Positions 28,101 to 37,232 of a DNA stretch of 64,000 nt are shown here, one piece after another. Position 1 is the stretch's first letter. Every line of letters starts with the position of its first letter. Under the pieces are notes generated by a model. The model saw only the letters and a program-made list of their open reading frames with translations. It ran no database searches and was not told the origin of the DNA. Source of the stretch: Clostridiales bacterium (GTDB lineage: Bacteria > Bacillota > Clostridia > Oscillospirales > Oscillospiraceae); assembly GCA_902363045.1 (NCBI GenBank), contig CABIYX010000004.1, positions 81,461 to 145,460 on the forward strand. Reading direction: 5' to 3'. The translations under genes were made by a program, and so were the position numbers.

Positions 28101-29480
28101 TCAGCTGGCCGTATACTTATCCAGCATCTCGATCCAGCTGCCCACAGTAAAGGCGACCGAGGCGCAGTACTCTGGATCCTCCAGCACCAGCTTGCCGTCC
28201 GTGGTCCACCAGTCATAGCCGGCGTCGTTCAGCGCGGCGAACTCCACGGTAGTCCCGTCCTCCGCCATGCCGCCGGTCTTGTGGTGGAAGACCTCCTCAT
28301 TCTCCGCCGCCACAGCGGGATTGGAGGAGTAGCCGCCGATGTCCTTGCCCCAGGCGGAGAAGCCGTCGGCGGTGCAGGTCATGTAAGCGATGAAGGCGCA
28401 GGCGGTCCAGGGCAGGGGGCTGTTGTCGGTGACGAACAGATAGTGGCAGTAGCCAAAGCCGCCGATGCCGGTGTAGCCGTCCTGGTAGGCGGCGATGTTG
28501 ATGTTGTTCTTGGAGATGGAGGCGGACTCCTCCACACTGCGCAGCTTGGAGTACACCAGCAGGCCGAACTGGTCGGTGGCGGACTGGTCCACCAGGGTAT
28601 TGCAGATGGGGCCGTCATCGGTCTGGGCGTTGTAGCCGCCCACCCACAGCTTGATCCAGGCCAGGGCGTACTTGCCGTTCTCGCCCAGGCCCAGGCTCTC
28701 AGCCTCAGATGCCATGGCGTCGATGGTGGGCTGGAAGTATGCCTGCTCCTCGGCGGACAGGGCCTCGAAGGCCTCCTTCAGCCACGCGGAGTAGTCATCC
28801 CGGGTGAGCATATACAGGAAGTTCTTGCCCACGATCTCAGAATCGATGTCCATGAACAGACCGTGCTCGCCCTCGGCCACAAAGTCCCAGCAGTTGTCAT
28901 AGGTCTTGTCGCCGGTGTTGTTGTACATAAACACCTTGTTCAGGGTCTGGAGGGGCAGATAGCCCTCATACTCCCCGGCGGTGGTCCCGTTGGCCTCGGC
29001 CCACTCCTTGGGGATGAAGGTGTCCAGGATGCCGGTCTGGACCATCTTGGACTCGATCTGATTGCCGTCCTGGATCAGGGTCATGGCAAAGGTGCCGGTG
29101 TCCTTCAGGGAGTCGGCGGTGAGCTGGTCGAAGATCTTGTTGTTCTTGGGCTGCTGCCACTCAAACTCCATATTGTAGCTGGAGTCGATGGTTTTCAGGT
29201 ACTCAATGAATAGGGGCAGGGCACTCTTGCCGCGGCTGGAGTTGCCCACGCCGTAGAAGGTCTTGCCGTTGGACTCCTCGATGGCCTTTTTGGCCAGTTC
29301 CTCCAGGGTCATGCCCTGGGCCTCCTGGATGATCTGCTGGGTGGGGGTCAGGCTTTCATTGGAGGCGCTGCCGGAGCCCTCCGGGGCGGCGCTCCCCGAG
29401 GCGGAACCGCCACCACCGCCGCAGGCGACCAGAGACAGAGACAGGGACGCGGCCAGGAGCAGAGACAATGCGCGTTTCAT
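28101..29480 (-). CDS. Extracellular solute-binding lipoprotein of the ABC importer
   Basis: 459-aa binding protein with lipobox SLVACGG and a Gly/Ser-rich tether, then a two-lobe fold of the family-1/6 extracellular binding type (GVGNSSRGKSALPLFIEYL, GTFAMTLIQDGNQIE, WGKDIGGYSSNPAV). It starts the importer operon. Among several close ATGs the one 8 nt from AAGGAGG is chosen. The ligand is not evident: iron chelate, phosphonate, sugar phosphate or carboxylate are all possible. Confidence 0.78.
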   Translation of the reverse strand: MKRALSLLLAASLSLSLVACGGGGGSASGSAAPEGSGSASNESLTPTQQIIQEAQGMTLEELAKKAIEESNGKTFYGVGNSSRGKSALPLFIEYLKTIDSSYNMEFEWQQPKNNKIFDQLTADSLKDTGTFAMTLIQDGNQIESKMVQTGILDTFIPKEWAEANGTTAGEYEGYLPLQTLNKVFMYNNTGDKTYDNCWDFVAEGEHGLFMDIDSEIVGKNFLYMLTRDDYSAWLKEAFEALSAEEQAYFQPTIDAMASEAESLGLGENGKYALAWIKLWVGGYNAQTDDGPICNTLVDQSATDQFGLLVYSKLRSVEESASISKNNINIAAYQDGYTGIGGFGYCHYLFVTDNSPLPWTACAFIAYMTCTADGFSAWGKDIGGYSSNPAVAAENEEVFHHKTGGMAEDGTTVEFAALNDAGYDWWTTDGKLVLEDPEYCASVAFTVGSWIEMLDKYTAS

Positions 29481-29649
29481 GTTCATTTCCTCCTTCATCG
29501 TTTTCCATAAAATCTTCCGGGATCTCACATATCCCGTTGGTGATTTCATTGTATTCCACTGCGGCGCAAAAAAACAGGGGACGATCCTGCGCTTTTTTGT
29601 CTCTGACTGCTTTTTTGTGTCGAAATAGATGAAAGCCCTCCCTATTCTG

Positions 29650-29658
29650 TGCTATAAT
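29650..29658 (+). promoter_or_regulatory. Extended -10 promoter of the sensing operon
   Basis: TGC followed by TATAAT, about 38 nt before the plus-strand binding-protein gene. The -35 region is weak (TGAAAG at 17 nt), suggesting activator-dependent or low expression. Confidence 0.55.
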
Positions 29659-29695
29659 AGGGCAAAATCCCAATGCACTGTGGGGAGGCGCGCCT

Positions 29696-30730
29696 ATGAA
29701 ACTGTTTCCAGCGGCGGGGATCCTGACCGCCGCAGCCCTTCTGCTGTCCGGCTGTTCCGCCGGCGGGTCCCAGAGCGGCCCGCCCCCCTTTGCCCCGGCG
29801 GAGGAGGACCGCCTGGTGGTGTACACCTCCCACAAGGAGGAGGTATGGCAGCCCATTGTCCGGGAATTTGAAAGCCGAACCGGGATCTGGGTGGATGTGG
29901 TCGCCGGCGGAAGCAGCGAGCTGCTGGAGCGCCTGGACCAGGAGAAGGAGCACCCCCAGGCCGACGTGATGTTCGGGGGCGGGGTGGACAGCCTGGCCGC
30001 CTGCCGGGACTGCTTCGAGCCCTATTTCTGCGCCGGACAGGAGGAGATCCTCCCTCAATACCGGTCGGAGGACGGCCTGTGGACCCCCTTCTCCTCCCTG
30101 CCGGTGGTGCTGATCTATAACACCCGCCTTCTCGCCCCGGAGCAGCTCACCGGCTGGCAGGACCTGTTTCGTCCGGAGCTTCGGGGCAGGATCGCCTTTG
30201 CCGACCCCGGCGTATCCGGCTCCAGCTTCACCGGACTTGTGACCATGCTCCACGCCCTGGGCGGCGACAGAGAGGACGCGGTCCGCCGCTTTGCCGGCGC
30301 CCTGGACGGCCGCCAGCTGGAGGGCTCCGGCGACGTCCTCACCGCCGTGTCCGGAGGCGGCTGCTGGGCTGGAATCACTTTGGAGGAGACTGCCCTCAAG
30401 CGGGTGGACGCCGGGGACAGCATCGCCCTGGTCTATCCAAAGGAGGGCACCAGTCTGGTCCCCGACGGCAGCGCCCTGGTGCGGAACGCCCCCCACCCAG
30501 ACAATGCCCGGACCTTTTTGGACTTTACCGCCTGCTATGACGCACAGTGCCTTCTGGCCGGGCAGCACCGCCGCCCGGTCCGCGCCGGCGTCCCCGCCGC
30601 GGACGGCCTTCCCAGCCTGTCCGACCTGGCTCTGCTGGACTACGACGCGGAGCAGGCGGGGCGGGAGCGGGAGTCCCTTCTGATGACCTGGGCCTTCTAT
30701 CTGGACAGCAGGGAGGAGGACCAGCCGTGA
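29696..30730 (+). CDS. Periplasmic-binding-like lipoprotein, probable ligand sensor for the kinase
   Basis: 344-aa lipoprotein (lipobox LLSGC) of the ferric iron/phosphonate binding family (AfuA/FbpA-like): LVVYTSHKEEVWQPIVREFE, ADVMFGGGVDSL, PVVLIYNTRLL, DLFRPELRGRIAFADP. Its stop overlaps the start of the histidine kinase gene (GTGA), so it is translated with the kinase rather than with the importer. In known PgtC-PgtB-PgtA-like arrangements such a protein presents the ligand to the kinase; the same role is inferred here. Confidence 0.75.
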   Translation: MKLFPAAGILTAAALLLSGCSAGGSQSGPPPFAPAEEDRLVVYTSHKEEVWQPIVREFESRTGIWVDVVAGGSSELLERLDQEKEHPQADVMFGGGVDSLAACRDCFEPYFCAGQEEILPQYRSEDGLWTPFSSLPVVLIYNTRLLAPEQLTGWQDLFRPELRGRIAFADPGVSGSSFTGLVTMLHALGGDREDAVRRFAGALDGRQLEGSGDVLTAVSGGGCWAGITLEETALKRVDAGDSIALVYPKEGTSLVPDGSALVRNAPHPDNARTFLDFTACYDAQCLLAGQHRRPVRAGVPAADGLPSLSDLALLDYDAEQAGRERESLLMTWAFYLDSREEDQP

Positions 30731-32442
30731 AGCGCTTCTTTGACCGCTCCTTCCGCAACCGCCTCTTTGCCGCCTTTCTGGCCGCCTCCCTCCTGCCACT
30801 GATCCTATGCTCCGGGATGCTGCTCCAGATCCTGAGGGTCCGTCTGGAGGACACTGCCCGGCGGGAGGCGGAGGAACAGCTGACTGGCGTATCCGCCACC
30901 CTGGAGCAGCTCTGCCAGCAGTGCGTTCAAACGGCCCTGTCCGTCCAGCGGGATCCCACTCTCTCCCAGGCTCTCGCCCATCCGGAGGAGCTGGAGGAGA
31001 CGGCGGTGTACAGCCGCCTTCTGGAGGTGACCAAATCGGTCCGCGGCAAGGCCCGCTTCGACCTGTACAGCGCCCAGGGGGCCTGGCTCTGCTCCACCCG
31101 AAGCGTCCTCCGCTCCGAGCAGCTCTCCCCCAACTGGGGCCTCCTTCCGGCCGCCGGCCGGGCGGGCGGTCTGGTGTTCTCCGCGCCGGAGGACCCGGCC
31201 TCCTCCAGCGCTCCGCTGCTCCAGGGGGCCGTCCCGCTTCAAACCCGGGAAAACGGACCCCTTGGTTACCTTGTGGTCGGCCTGTACCAGTCGGACCTGA
31301 ACCGTCTGTTCCGCGGTACGCTCCGCCCCCGCAACGACCTGCTGCTCCTCAGCTCCTACTGGCGGCCGGTCTACTGCACTCAGCCCGGCCAGGCGGTCCC
31401 CCTGTCGGACAGCCTGCGCGCCCGACTTCTGGAGGGACAGCCCCTGAACAGCGGAACGGAGGAATTTTCCTACACCGCCGTTTCCCATCCAGCCTCCGGC
31501 CTGTACGTGGTGCTCCGCCAGCCCCAGGCCCTCACCCAGGATACCCTGAACCTGCTGTACACGGTCTGCCTGTCCCTGTTCCTGCTGTGCATCCTGGCCT
31601 CTGTCCTGATGAGCCTGCTCCTGAGCCGGCAGATGTTCCTGCCCATCGAGCGGATCCACTCGGCCATCGGCGAGGTGGTCCACAACAACCTGGACGTCTA
31701 TGTTCCTCACGAGCGGAATGACGAGCTGGGCCAGTTGGCCGAGCGCTTCAACGGGATGCTCATCGCGCTGAAGAAAAATCAGGCGCAGCTGCTGGAAAAC
31801 CAGCGGGAGCTCAACGAGGCCCAGATCCGAATGCTCCAGGCCCAGCTGAACCCCCATTTTCTGTGCAACACGCTGGACACCATGAAGTGGATCAGCAAGA
31901 TCAACTCCGTCCCACAGGTGGCGGTGATGTCCACCAATCTGGCGGATATTCTGCGCTTCTGCGTCTCGCCGGAGGAATTCGTCCCCCTGCGCCGGGAGCT
32001 GGAGATCCTCCAGCGGTATGTGGAGATCCAGCGCATCCGTCTCTCCGGCTCCTTTGCCTTCTCCGTGGAGGTGCCGCCGGAGCTGCTGGACTGTCCCGTC
32101 CCCAAAATGATCCTTCAGCCCATTGTGGAGAACGCCATGCTCCACGGTCTGGAGGGCGTGGAGCACGGCGCGATCTCCGTCCGGGCGGAGACGTGCCGGG
32201 GGGTGCTGTCCATCTCCGTCACCGACAACGGGCGGGGCCTTCCCCCGGAACTGGTGGGTCCCTACGCCAGCCGGGCCCGGGAGCTGTCCCGGGGCCATCT
32301 GGGCCTGTACAATGTAGACACCATTCTGCGCAAGCACTACGGAGACCGTTTCGGCCTGTATCTGCGCAGCCGGCCGGACGAGAGCGGGGCGGTGGTCACC
32401 GCCGCCCTGCCCATCCAAAACGAGGAGGAAACGATATGCTGA
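30727..32442 (+). CDS. YesM-like sensor histidine kinase
   Basis: 571-aa membrane kinase. A first transmembrane helix (AAFLAASLLPLILC) and a second near residue 290 (LSLFLLCILASVLMSLLL) flank a large extracellular sensor. A HAMP domain follows (RQMFLPIERIHSAIG), then the His_kinase domain with the phosphorylated His in QLNPHFLCNTLD and the ATP-binding motif VTDNGRGLPP. Start is a GTG overlapping the previous stop. It is operonic with the binding protein and the YesN regulator, and divergent from the importer. Confidence 0.85.
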   Translation: MKRFFDRSFRNRLFAAFLAASLLPLILCSGMLLQILRVRLEDTARREAEEQLTGVSATLEQLCQQCVQTALSVQRDPTLSQALAHPEELEETAVYSRLLEVTKSVRGKARFDLYSAQGAWLCSTRSVLRSEQLSPNWGLLPAAGRAGGLVFSAPEDPASSSAPLLQGAVPLQTRENGPLGYLVVGLYQSDLNRLFRGTLRPRNDLLLLSSYWRPVYCTQPGQAVPLSDSLRARLLEGQPLNSGTEEFSYTAVSHPASGLYVVLRQPQALTQDTLNLLYTVCLSLFLLCILASVLMSLLLSRQMFLPIERIHSAIGEVVHNNLDVYVPHERNDELGQLAERFNGMLIALKKNQAQLLENQRELNEAQIRMLQAQLNPHFLCNTLDTMKWISKINSVPQVAVMSTNLADILRFCVSPEEFVPLRRELEILQRYVEIQRIRLSGSFAFSVEVPPELLDCPVPKMILQPIVENAMLHGLEGVEHGAISVRAETCRGVLSISVTDNGRGLPPELVGPYASRARELSRGHLGLYNVDTILRKHYGDRFGLYLRSRPDESGAVVTAALPIQNEEETIC

Positions 32443-33182
32443 AGGTCCTGGTGGTAGAGGATGAGGAGCTCATCCGCAAGGGGATCATCCTGACAGTGGA
32501 CTGGGCCTCTCTGGACTGTGTGGTGGTGGGGGAGGCCGCCAATGGCGAGGAGGCTCTGGAGGCGGTGGAGCGCTTCCGCCCCTCCCTCATCATCACAGAT
32601 CTGAAAATGCCCCGCATGGACGGCATCGAGCTGCTCCGCCGCCTCCGGGAGCAGGGCAGCCGCGCCTATGTGATCATCCTCACCGCCTATGACAGCTTCA
32701 CCTACGCCCAGAGCGCCCTGCGGCTGGGCGCGGTGGACTTTCTCCTAAAGCCCTTCCACGACGGAGATCTGGAACAGGCCGTCCGCAATCTCCAGCAGAG
32801 GATGACCGCCGAGTCCCCCGCCCCCACTCCCACCCTGCCCGAACCAAAAAAGGGGGACAAGAGCCGCTATGTCCTGGAGGCCATGGACTATATCAGCACA
32901 CACTACAACGACCCCGGCATCGGCGTGGCCTCTATTGCCCAGTACCTTGGCGTCAGCGAGAGCCATCTGAGCCACATCTTCAAGCGGGAGACGGACTACA
33001 CCCTGCTCAACTATCTCACCCGCTGCCGCATCCATAAGGCCATGGAGCTGCTGCGGGACTGCCGCGCCAAGATCTATGAGGTCGCTGAGCAGGTGGGCTA
33101 TAAGGACATCACCTATTTCTCCGCCACCTTCAAGCGGGTGGCCGGGGTCTCCCCCTCGGAATATCAGGACACCTGCCGCTAG
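32436..33182 (+). CDS. YesN-like response regulator (REC + AraC HTH)
   Basis: 248-aa transcription factor. The receiver domain has VEDEELIRKG, phospho-acceptor Asp in ITDLKMPRMDG, Thr in ILTAYDS and Lys in LLKPF; the C-terminal AraC-type double HTH has VASIAQYLGVSESHLSHIF and YKDITYFSATFKR. Its start overlaps the kinase stop and follows GAGGAGG. The likely target is the divergent ABC importer operon. Confidence 0.88.
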   Translation: MLKVLVVEDEELIRKGIILTVDWASLDCVVVGEAANGEEALEAVERFRPSLIITDLKMPRMDGIELLRRLREQGSRAYVIILTAYDSFTYAQSALRLGAVDFLLKPFHDGDLEQAVRNLQQRMTAESPAPTPTLPEPKKGDKSRYVLEAMDYISTHYNDPGIGVASIAQYLGVSESHLSHIFKRETDYTLLNYLTRCRIHKAMELLRDCRAKIYEVAEQVGYKDITYFSATFKRVAGVSPSEYQDTCR

Positions 33183-33216
33183 CCGGTCCACAGCGCGCCC
33201 GCCCCATGAACACAGG

Positions 33217-33248
33217 AAAAGGGACCCGCCGGATGGCGGGTCCCTTCT
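33217..33248 (+). terminator. Terminator of the sensing operon
   Basis: GGGACCCGCC-GGAT-GGCGGGTCCC followed by TTCT. The T-tract is short on the plus strand; the AAAA on the other side gives a T-run for the opposing yebC transcript. Confidence 0.7.
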
Positions 33249-33266
33249 GATCTCTCTGACAGCGGA

Positions 33267-33995
33267 TCAATCCTGCTCCCAGTTGTGGTAGACGTTCTGC
33301 ACGTCATCGTTGTCCTCCAGGAACTCCAGGAGCTTCTCCATATTCTTGATGTCTTCCTCGTCGGTGAGCTTCACATAGTTCTGGGGGACCATCTGGACAG
33401 AAGCCTCCAGGAAAGTGTAGCCCTTGGCCTCCAGGCCGGCCACCACATCGTTGAAGGCGTCCGGGTCGGTGTAGATCTCAAGGACCTCCTCCTCGGCCTG
33501 CATATCGTCGGCCCCGGCCTCCAGAGCGTCCATCATCACGGTGTCCTCGTCCAGGTCCTCCGCGTCCATGACGATCACACCCTTGCGGTCAAAGGACCAG
33601 GACACACAGCCGGTGGCGCCCAGCCCCTTGCCGTACTTGTCCAGCAGGTGGCGCACCTCAGGCGCGGTGCGGTTGCGGTTATCCGTGAGGGCGTCCACAA
33701 TGACGGCCACGCCGTTGGGACCATAGCCCTCGTACACCACATTCTCAAAGTTGTCGGTGTTCCCGGCGCCCAGGGCCTTGTCGATGGTGCGCTTGATGTT
33801 GTCGTTGGGCATATTGGCCGCCTTGGCCTTGGCGATCACAGCCGCCAGGCGGGAGTTGTTGGCCGGGTCGCCGCTACCGCCCGTCTTGACCGCCACGATC
33901 ATCTCACGGGCGATCTTGGTAAAGATCTGGGAGCGCTTGGCGTCAGCCGCGCCCTTGGTTTTCTGTATGTTGTGCCACTTGGAATGTCCGGACAT
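33267..33995 (-). CDS. yebC: YebC/PmpR family protein
   Basis: 242-aa cytoplasmic protein of the YebC family, known as a transcriptional regulator or, for some members, a translation factor relieving ribosome stalling. Diagnostic sequences are the N-terminal MSGHSKWHNIQKTKGA, DNIKRTIDKA and YEGYGPNGVAVIVDALTDN. Full length. It has its own strong promoter and faces the sensing operon. Confidence 0.93.
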   Translation of the reverse strand: MSGHSKWHNIQKTKGAADAKRSQIFTKIAREMIVAVKTGGSGDPANNSRLAAVIAKAKAANMPNDNIKRTIDKALGAGNTDNFENVVYEGYGPNGVAVIVDALTDNRNRTAPEVRHLLDKYGKGLGATGCVSWSFDRKGVIVMDAEDLDEDTVMMDALEAGADDMQAEEEVLEIYTDPDAFNDVVAGLEAKGYTFLEASVQMVPQNYVKLTDEEDIKNMEKLLEFLEDNDDVQNVYHNWEQD

Positions 33996-34051
33996 GAAAA
34001 TCTTCCCTTCTCTGTATTCAATGCCTGCGCAGTTCAGTCAAAAGCGCAGAT

Positions 34052-34080
34052 ATTATATCACTTTCCCCCGCCGTTGACAA
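34052..34080 (-). promoter_or_regulatory. Promoter of yebC
   Basis: Minus-strand TTGTCA, 17-nt spacer, TATAAT, about 55 nt upstream of the start. It lies between the stop of the upstream gene and yebC. Confidence 0.75.
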
Positions 34081-34086
34081 CCCCTC

Positions 34087-34752
34087 TCAGCGGAAGGGCT
34101 TTCCCTCTCCGTCCAGCACCTCCCGGCGGTGGAAGGTGACGAAGTCAGGCGCCAGACCGGGATACTCCCGGCAGAAGGCAGCCCGGATCAGCTCCGGATT
34201 GAGCCCCGGGTTCTGGGCCCGCACCACCGCGTCCAGGGTGAGGGTGTCGCTCTGGCACTCCAGATTGAACCCCTGGATCAGTGGGATCAGGTCTACCTCC
34301 GTATAGCCCGCCTTGGCCTTGTTGGACTTTTTCCGGATGACCAGGCTGTCCCGGCGGAGCAGCTCCTGCATGGCGGGCTCAGACTCCTGGGGGCGGCCCT
34401 CGGAGTACTCAAAATTCATAATGTAATTGAGGTAGGTCAGCTCCTTCAGCTTCCGCTGCGCCGGATAGCACTGGTGGATGATGATGCCCTCCGGCATGGC
34501 GGCGGTGAGCCGCCGGGGGACCTCCTCCGGGTCGGCGCCCTCCAGCAGGCCGAACTCCAGAATCTCACACTGGCTGGAGTAGCCCACAGACAGGGGCAGG
34601 GCGATGGAGACAAAGGGGTGGGGGTTGAAGCCCTCGGTATGCTTGATGGCGATGCCCGCCCGGGCGAAGGCCCGCTGGAAGGTGCGCATCAGGTCCAGAT
34701 GGGAGATATACTTCGCCCGCCCTGTCTTGGAAAACAGCAGCCGGTCAGCCAT
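34087..34752 (-). CDS. TIGR03936 family radical-SAM-associated protein (DUF2344)
   Basis: 221-aa protein usually encoded right after the B12-binding radical SAM gene, as here (start overlaps its end by 8 nt). Characteristic N-terminus RLLFSKTGRAKYISHLDLMR and FNPHPFVSIALPLSVG. It lacks its own radical SAM cysteines and is thought to act together with the upstream enzyme, probably in RNA modification or related work; this is not proven. The ATG 8 nt after AGGAGG is chosen over an upstream GTG. Confidence 0.85.
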   Translation of the reverse strand: MADRLLFSKTGRAKYISHLDLMRTFQRAFARAGIAIKHTEGFNPHPFVSIALPLSVGYSSQCEILEFGLLEGADPEEVPRRLTAAMPEGIIIHQCYPAQRKLKELTYLNYIMNFEYSEGRPQESEPAMQELLRRDSLVIRKKSNKAKAGYTEVDLIPLIQGFNLECQSDTLTLDAVVRAQNPGLNPELIRAAFCREYPGLAPDFVTFHRREVLDGEGKPFR

Positions 34753-36589
34753 TGCACACACCTCCTGAAAGCAGTCTGTTGGCTCCGCAGCCGGAGCAGC
34801 GAGTGCGGCAGTCCGGGGTGGTCACGCTCTGATAGCACAGCTCCCGCTCCCGCCAGAGAAACTCCGGCGTGACCATGGGGTCGATGCGGCTCCAGGGGAA
34901 CACCTCGTCCCGGGGCCGCTCCCGGTGGGCGTAAAAATCTCCGTCCAGGCCGCAGGCGGCCAGGGCGTCCATCCAGCGCTGGAAATCAAAATATTCGCTC
35001 CACGAGTCAAACTTTGCCCCGTGCTGCCAGGCCCACTCCAGCACATCGGCCAGCCGCCGGTCGCCCCGGGAGAAGATGGCCTCCAAATAGCTGGTCTGGG
35101 GGTCGTGCCAATTGTAGGTGATGGACTTGTCCCGTTTCAGGGCGTCCCGCAGCAGGTCCACCCGGCGCTGATACTCCTCCACCGGGATCTGTGCGTCCCA
35201 CTGGAAGGCGGTGTTGGGCTTGGGCACGAACCAGGAGGTGGACACGGTGATCCGCACGCCCCGGGCCTTGTTGGGAGAACACTCCCGCCAGGCGAAGTAC
35301 ACCTTCCGGGCCAGGTCGGCAATGCCCAGCACATCCTCGTCGGTCTCGGTGGGCAGACCCAGCATGAAGTAGAGTTTTACTCCGTTCCATCCGCCGGTGA
35401 AGGCGGTACGCACTGACTGGAGCAGGTCCTCCTCCCGCAGGTTCTTGTTGATGGCGTCCCGCAGGCGCTGGGTGCCCGCCTCCGGGGCGAAGGTCAGGCC
35501 GCCCTTCCTCACCCGCTGGAGCCGCTCCATCAGGTTCATGGAGAAGGTGTCCGCCCGCATGGAGGGCAGGGACAGGCCGATGTCCCGGGGGGCGCAGTAG
35601 TCCAGCAGATCGTCACACAGCTCCAGCAGACAGGGGTAGTCGGTGGAGGACAGGGAGGACAGGGTCATCTCCTGATAGCCCGAGTCCTCGCAGGCCGCCT
35701 TGCCGTACCGGGCCAGCAGCTCCGGACTGCGGGAGCGCACCGGGCGGTAGACATAGCCCGCCTGACAGAAGCGGCAGCCCCGGATACAGCCCCGGAACAG
35801 CTCCAGCATCACCCGGTCGTGGACGATCTCTGTGGAGGGGATGATGGTCTTGACGGGGAAATAGGCGCCGTCCATATTCTCCACCACGCGCTTGCGCACC
35901 TGCTCCGGGGCGCCGGAGCCCTCCCGGAGGCGCATTTCCGCCAGCGTGCCGTCCTCCCGGTACACCGGCTCATAAAACGCGGGGACATAGATCCCCGGGA
36001 TCCGGGCGGCCTCCTGAATGAACTCCTCCTTGGACCAGCACTCCTCCCGGGCCTGGCGGTAGAGCTGGACGTACTCCAGGGTGACCTCCTCGCCCTCGCC
36101 CACCACGAACAGGTCGATGAAGGGAGCCAGAGGCTCCGGATTATAGGCGCAGGTCCCCCCCGCCACGATCAGCGGAGTCAGCTCCGGCCGGTCGGCGGAG
36201 CGCAGGGGCAGCCCCGCCAGATCCAGCATATTCAGCACGTTGCTGTACGCCATCTCATAGCCTAGGGAAAAGCCGATGATGTCGAAGTCGGAAATGGGGT
36301 CGCCGCTCTCCAGACCATAGAGCAGCAACCCCTCCCGGCGCATCTCGTCCTCCATGTCCCCCCAGGGGGCATAGCAGCGCTCGCACCAGAGGCCGTCCAC
36401 CTCGTTCATCAGGCCGTACAGGATCCGGCAGCCCAGGTTGGACATACCGATCTCATAGGTGTCCGGAAAGCACAGGGCATATCGGGTGTCCACCGTCCGC
36501 CGATCCTTTACAATGGCGTTATATTCTCCCCCCGTGTAGCGGGCAGGCTTCTGCACCTTCGGCAGGATATGCTCCAGTGTCCGATTCAT
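34745..36589 (-). CDS. TIGR03960 family B12-binding radical SAM protein
   Basis: 614-aa enzyme. The N-terminal cobalamin-binding-like domain covers ALCFPDTYEIGMSNLG to FVVGEGEEV; the radical SAM core has the cluster motif CIRGCRFCQAG and a family-specific C-terminal Cys cluster (CRTRCSGCGA). It is paired with the DUF2344 gene downstream. The reaction is not known. In clostridia the pair commonly lies next to spoIVFA/spoIVFB-type genes, as seen here. Start ATG follows GGAGGAG. Confidence 0.9.
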   Translation of the reverse strand: MNRTLEHILPKVQKPARYTGGEYNAIVKDRRTVDTRYALCFPDTYEIGMSNLGCRILYGLMNEVDGLWCERCYAPWGDMEDEMRREGLLLYGLESGDPISDFDIIGFSLGYEMAYSNVLNMLDLAGLPLRSADRPELTPLIVAGGTCAYNPEPLAPFIDLFVVGEGEEVTLEYVQLYRQAREECWSKEEFIQEAARIPGIYVPAFYEPVYREDGTLAEMRLREGSGAPEQVRKRVVENMDGAYFPVKTIIPSTEIVHDRVMLELFRGCIRGCRFCQAGYVYRPVRSRSPELLARYGKAACEDSGYQEMTLSSLSSTDYPCLLELCDDLLDYCAPRDIGLSLPSMRADTFSMNLMERLQRVRKGGLTFAPEAGTQRLRDAINKNLREEDLLQSVRTAFTGGWNGVKLYFMLGLPTETDEDVLGIADLARKVYFAWRECSPNKARGVRITVSTSWFVPKPNTAFQWDAQIPVEEYQRRVDLLRDALKRDKSITYNWHDPQTSYLEAIFSRGDRRLADVLEWAWQHGAKFDSWSEYFDFQRWMDALAACGLDGDFYAHRERPRDEVFPWSRIDPMVTPEFLWRERELCYQSVTTPDCRTRCSGCGANRLLSGGVCNG

Positions 36590-36623
36590 GTCGCTCCTCC
36601 AGTTCTCTCTGCATAGGTAAATT

Positions 36624-37232
36624 CTATTTTACCTGTTTCCGCCGGATATGACAACCCCTTTTTCCTCCCTTTTCCGGACACAGTGCAGAAAATAACCAGC
36701 AGGAAGTGAGAAATAATGTGGCAGTCCCTCCAAAGCATACCAGGAGCACCCCAAAAAGGAGCAGCCCGGCGGTGAGAAAACGGTCCAGACCTGCCCCGAC
36801 CCAGTGTGCCCGGGCAGGTCCCAGCAGCCAGGCCAGCAGGCACCGGAGCATCCGTCCCCCGTCCAGCTGCCCCACAGGCAGCAGATTGAAACAGGCCAGC
36901 GCCAAATTCAGCCCGGCAAACAGCCCGCCCCCCGGCAGAGGACTGAAGGCCAGGGCCAGCGCCAGGTTGACCCCCGGCCCGGCCAGGGCGGCCAGCAGCT
37001 CGCCCCCATAGGACAGCCCCCGGTCCACCTCCATCTCCGCCCCCACCGCCGTCAGACGCACCCGCCGCACCCGGACGCCCAGCGCCCGGAGCGCCGCCCA
37101 GTGACCCAGCTCATGGAGCGCGCAGGCCAGCAGCGCCAGGGGGACCACGCCCTGGCGGTCCAGATAGTTGAGCCACGCGGTCAGCAGCAGGAAGCCGCCG
37201 GTGACCTCCACCCTGCCCAGCCGCGTCCTCAA
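36624..37232 (-). CDS. M50 family membrane metalloprotease (SpoIVFB-like)
   Basis: About 202-aa integral membrane protease. The zinc motif HELGH lies in the first part and the second motif LDGG in FNLLPVGQLDGGRM; several hydrophobic helices surround both. With the M23 protein upstream it matches the SpoIVFA-SpoIVFB pair, in which SpoIVFB cleaves pro-sigma-K in the outer forespore membrane. A TTG overlapping the upstream TGA (TTGA) with GGAG 11 nt before it is the likely start; the longer frame runs antisense-free but within the M23 gene and looks unrelated. The promoter of the next gene lies inside its 3' end. Confidence 0.75.
   Translation of the reverse strand: MRTRLGRVEVTGGFLLLTAWLNYLDRQGVVPLALLACALHELGHWAALRALGVRVRRVRLTAVGAEMEVDRGLSYGGELLAALAGPGVNLALALAFSPLPGGGLFAGLNLALACFNLLPVGQLDGGRMLRCLLAWLLGPARAHWVGAGLDRFLTAGLLLFGVLLVCFGGTATLFLTSCWLFSALCPEKGGKRGCHIRRKQVK
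36626..36654 (-). promoter_or_regulatory. Promoter of the radical SAM pair
   Basis: Minus-strand TTGTCA, 17-nt spacer, TAAAAT, inside the last codons of the M50 gene. This lets the radical SAM genes be expressed independently of sporulation. Confidence 0.7.
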
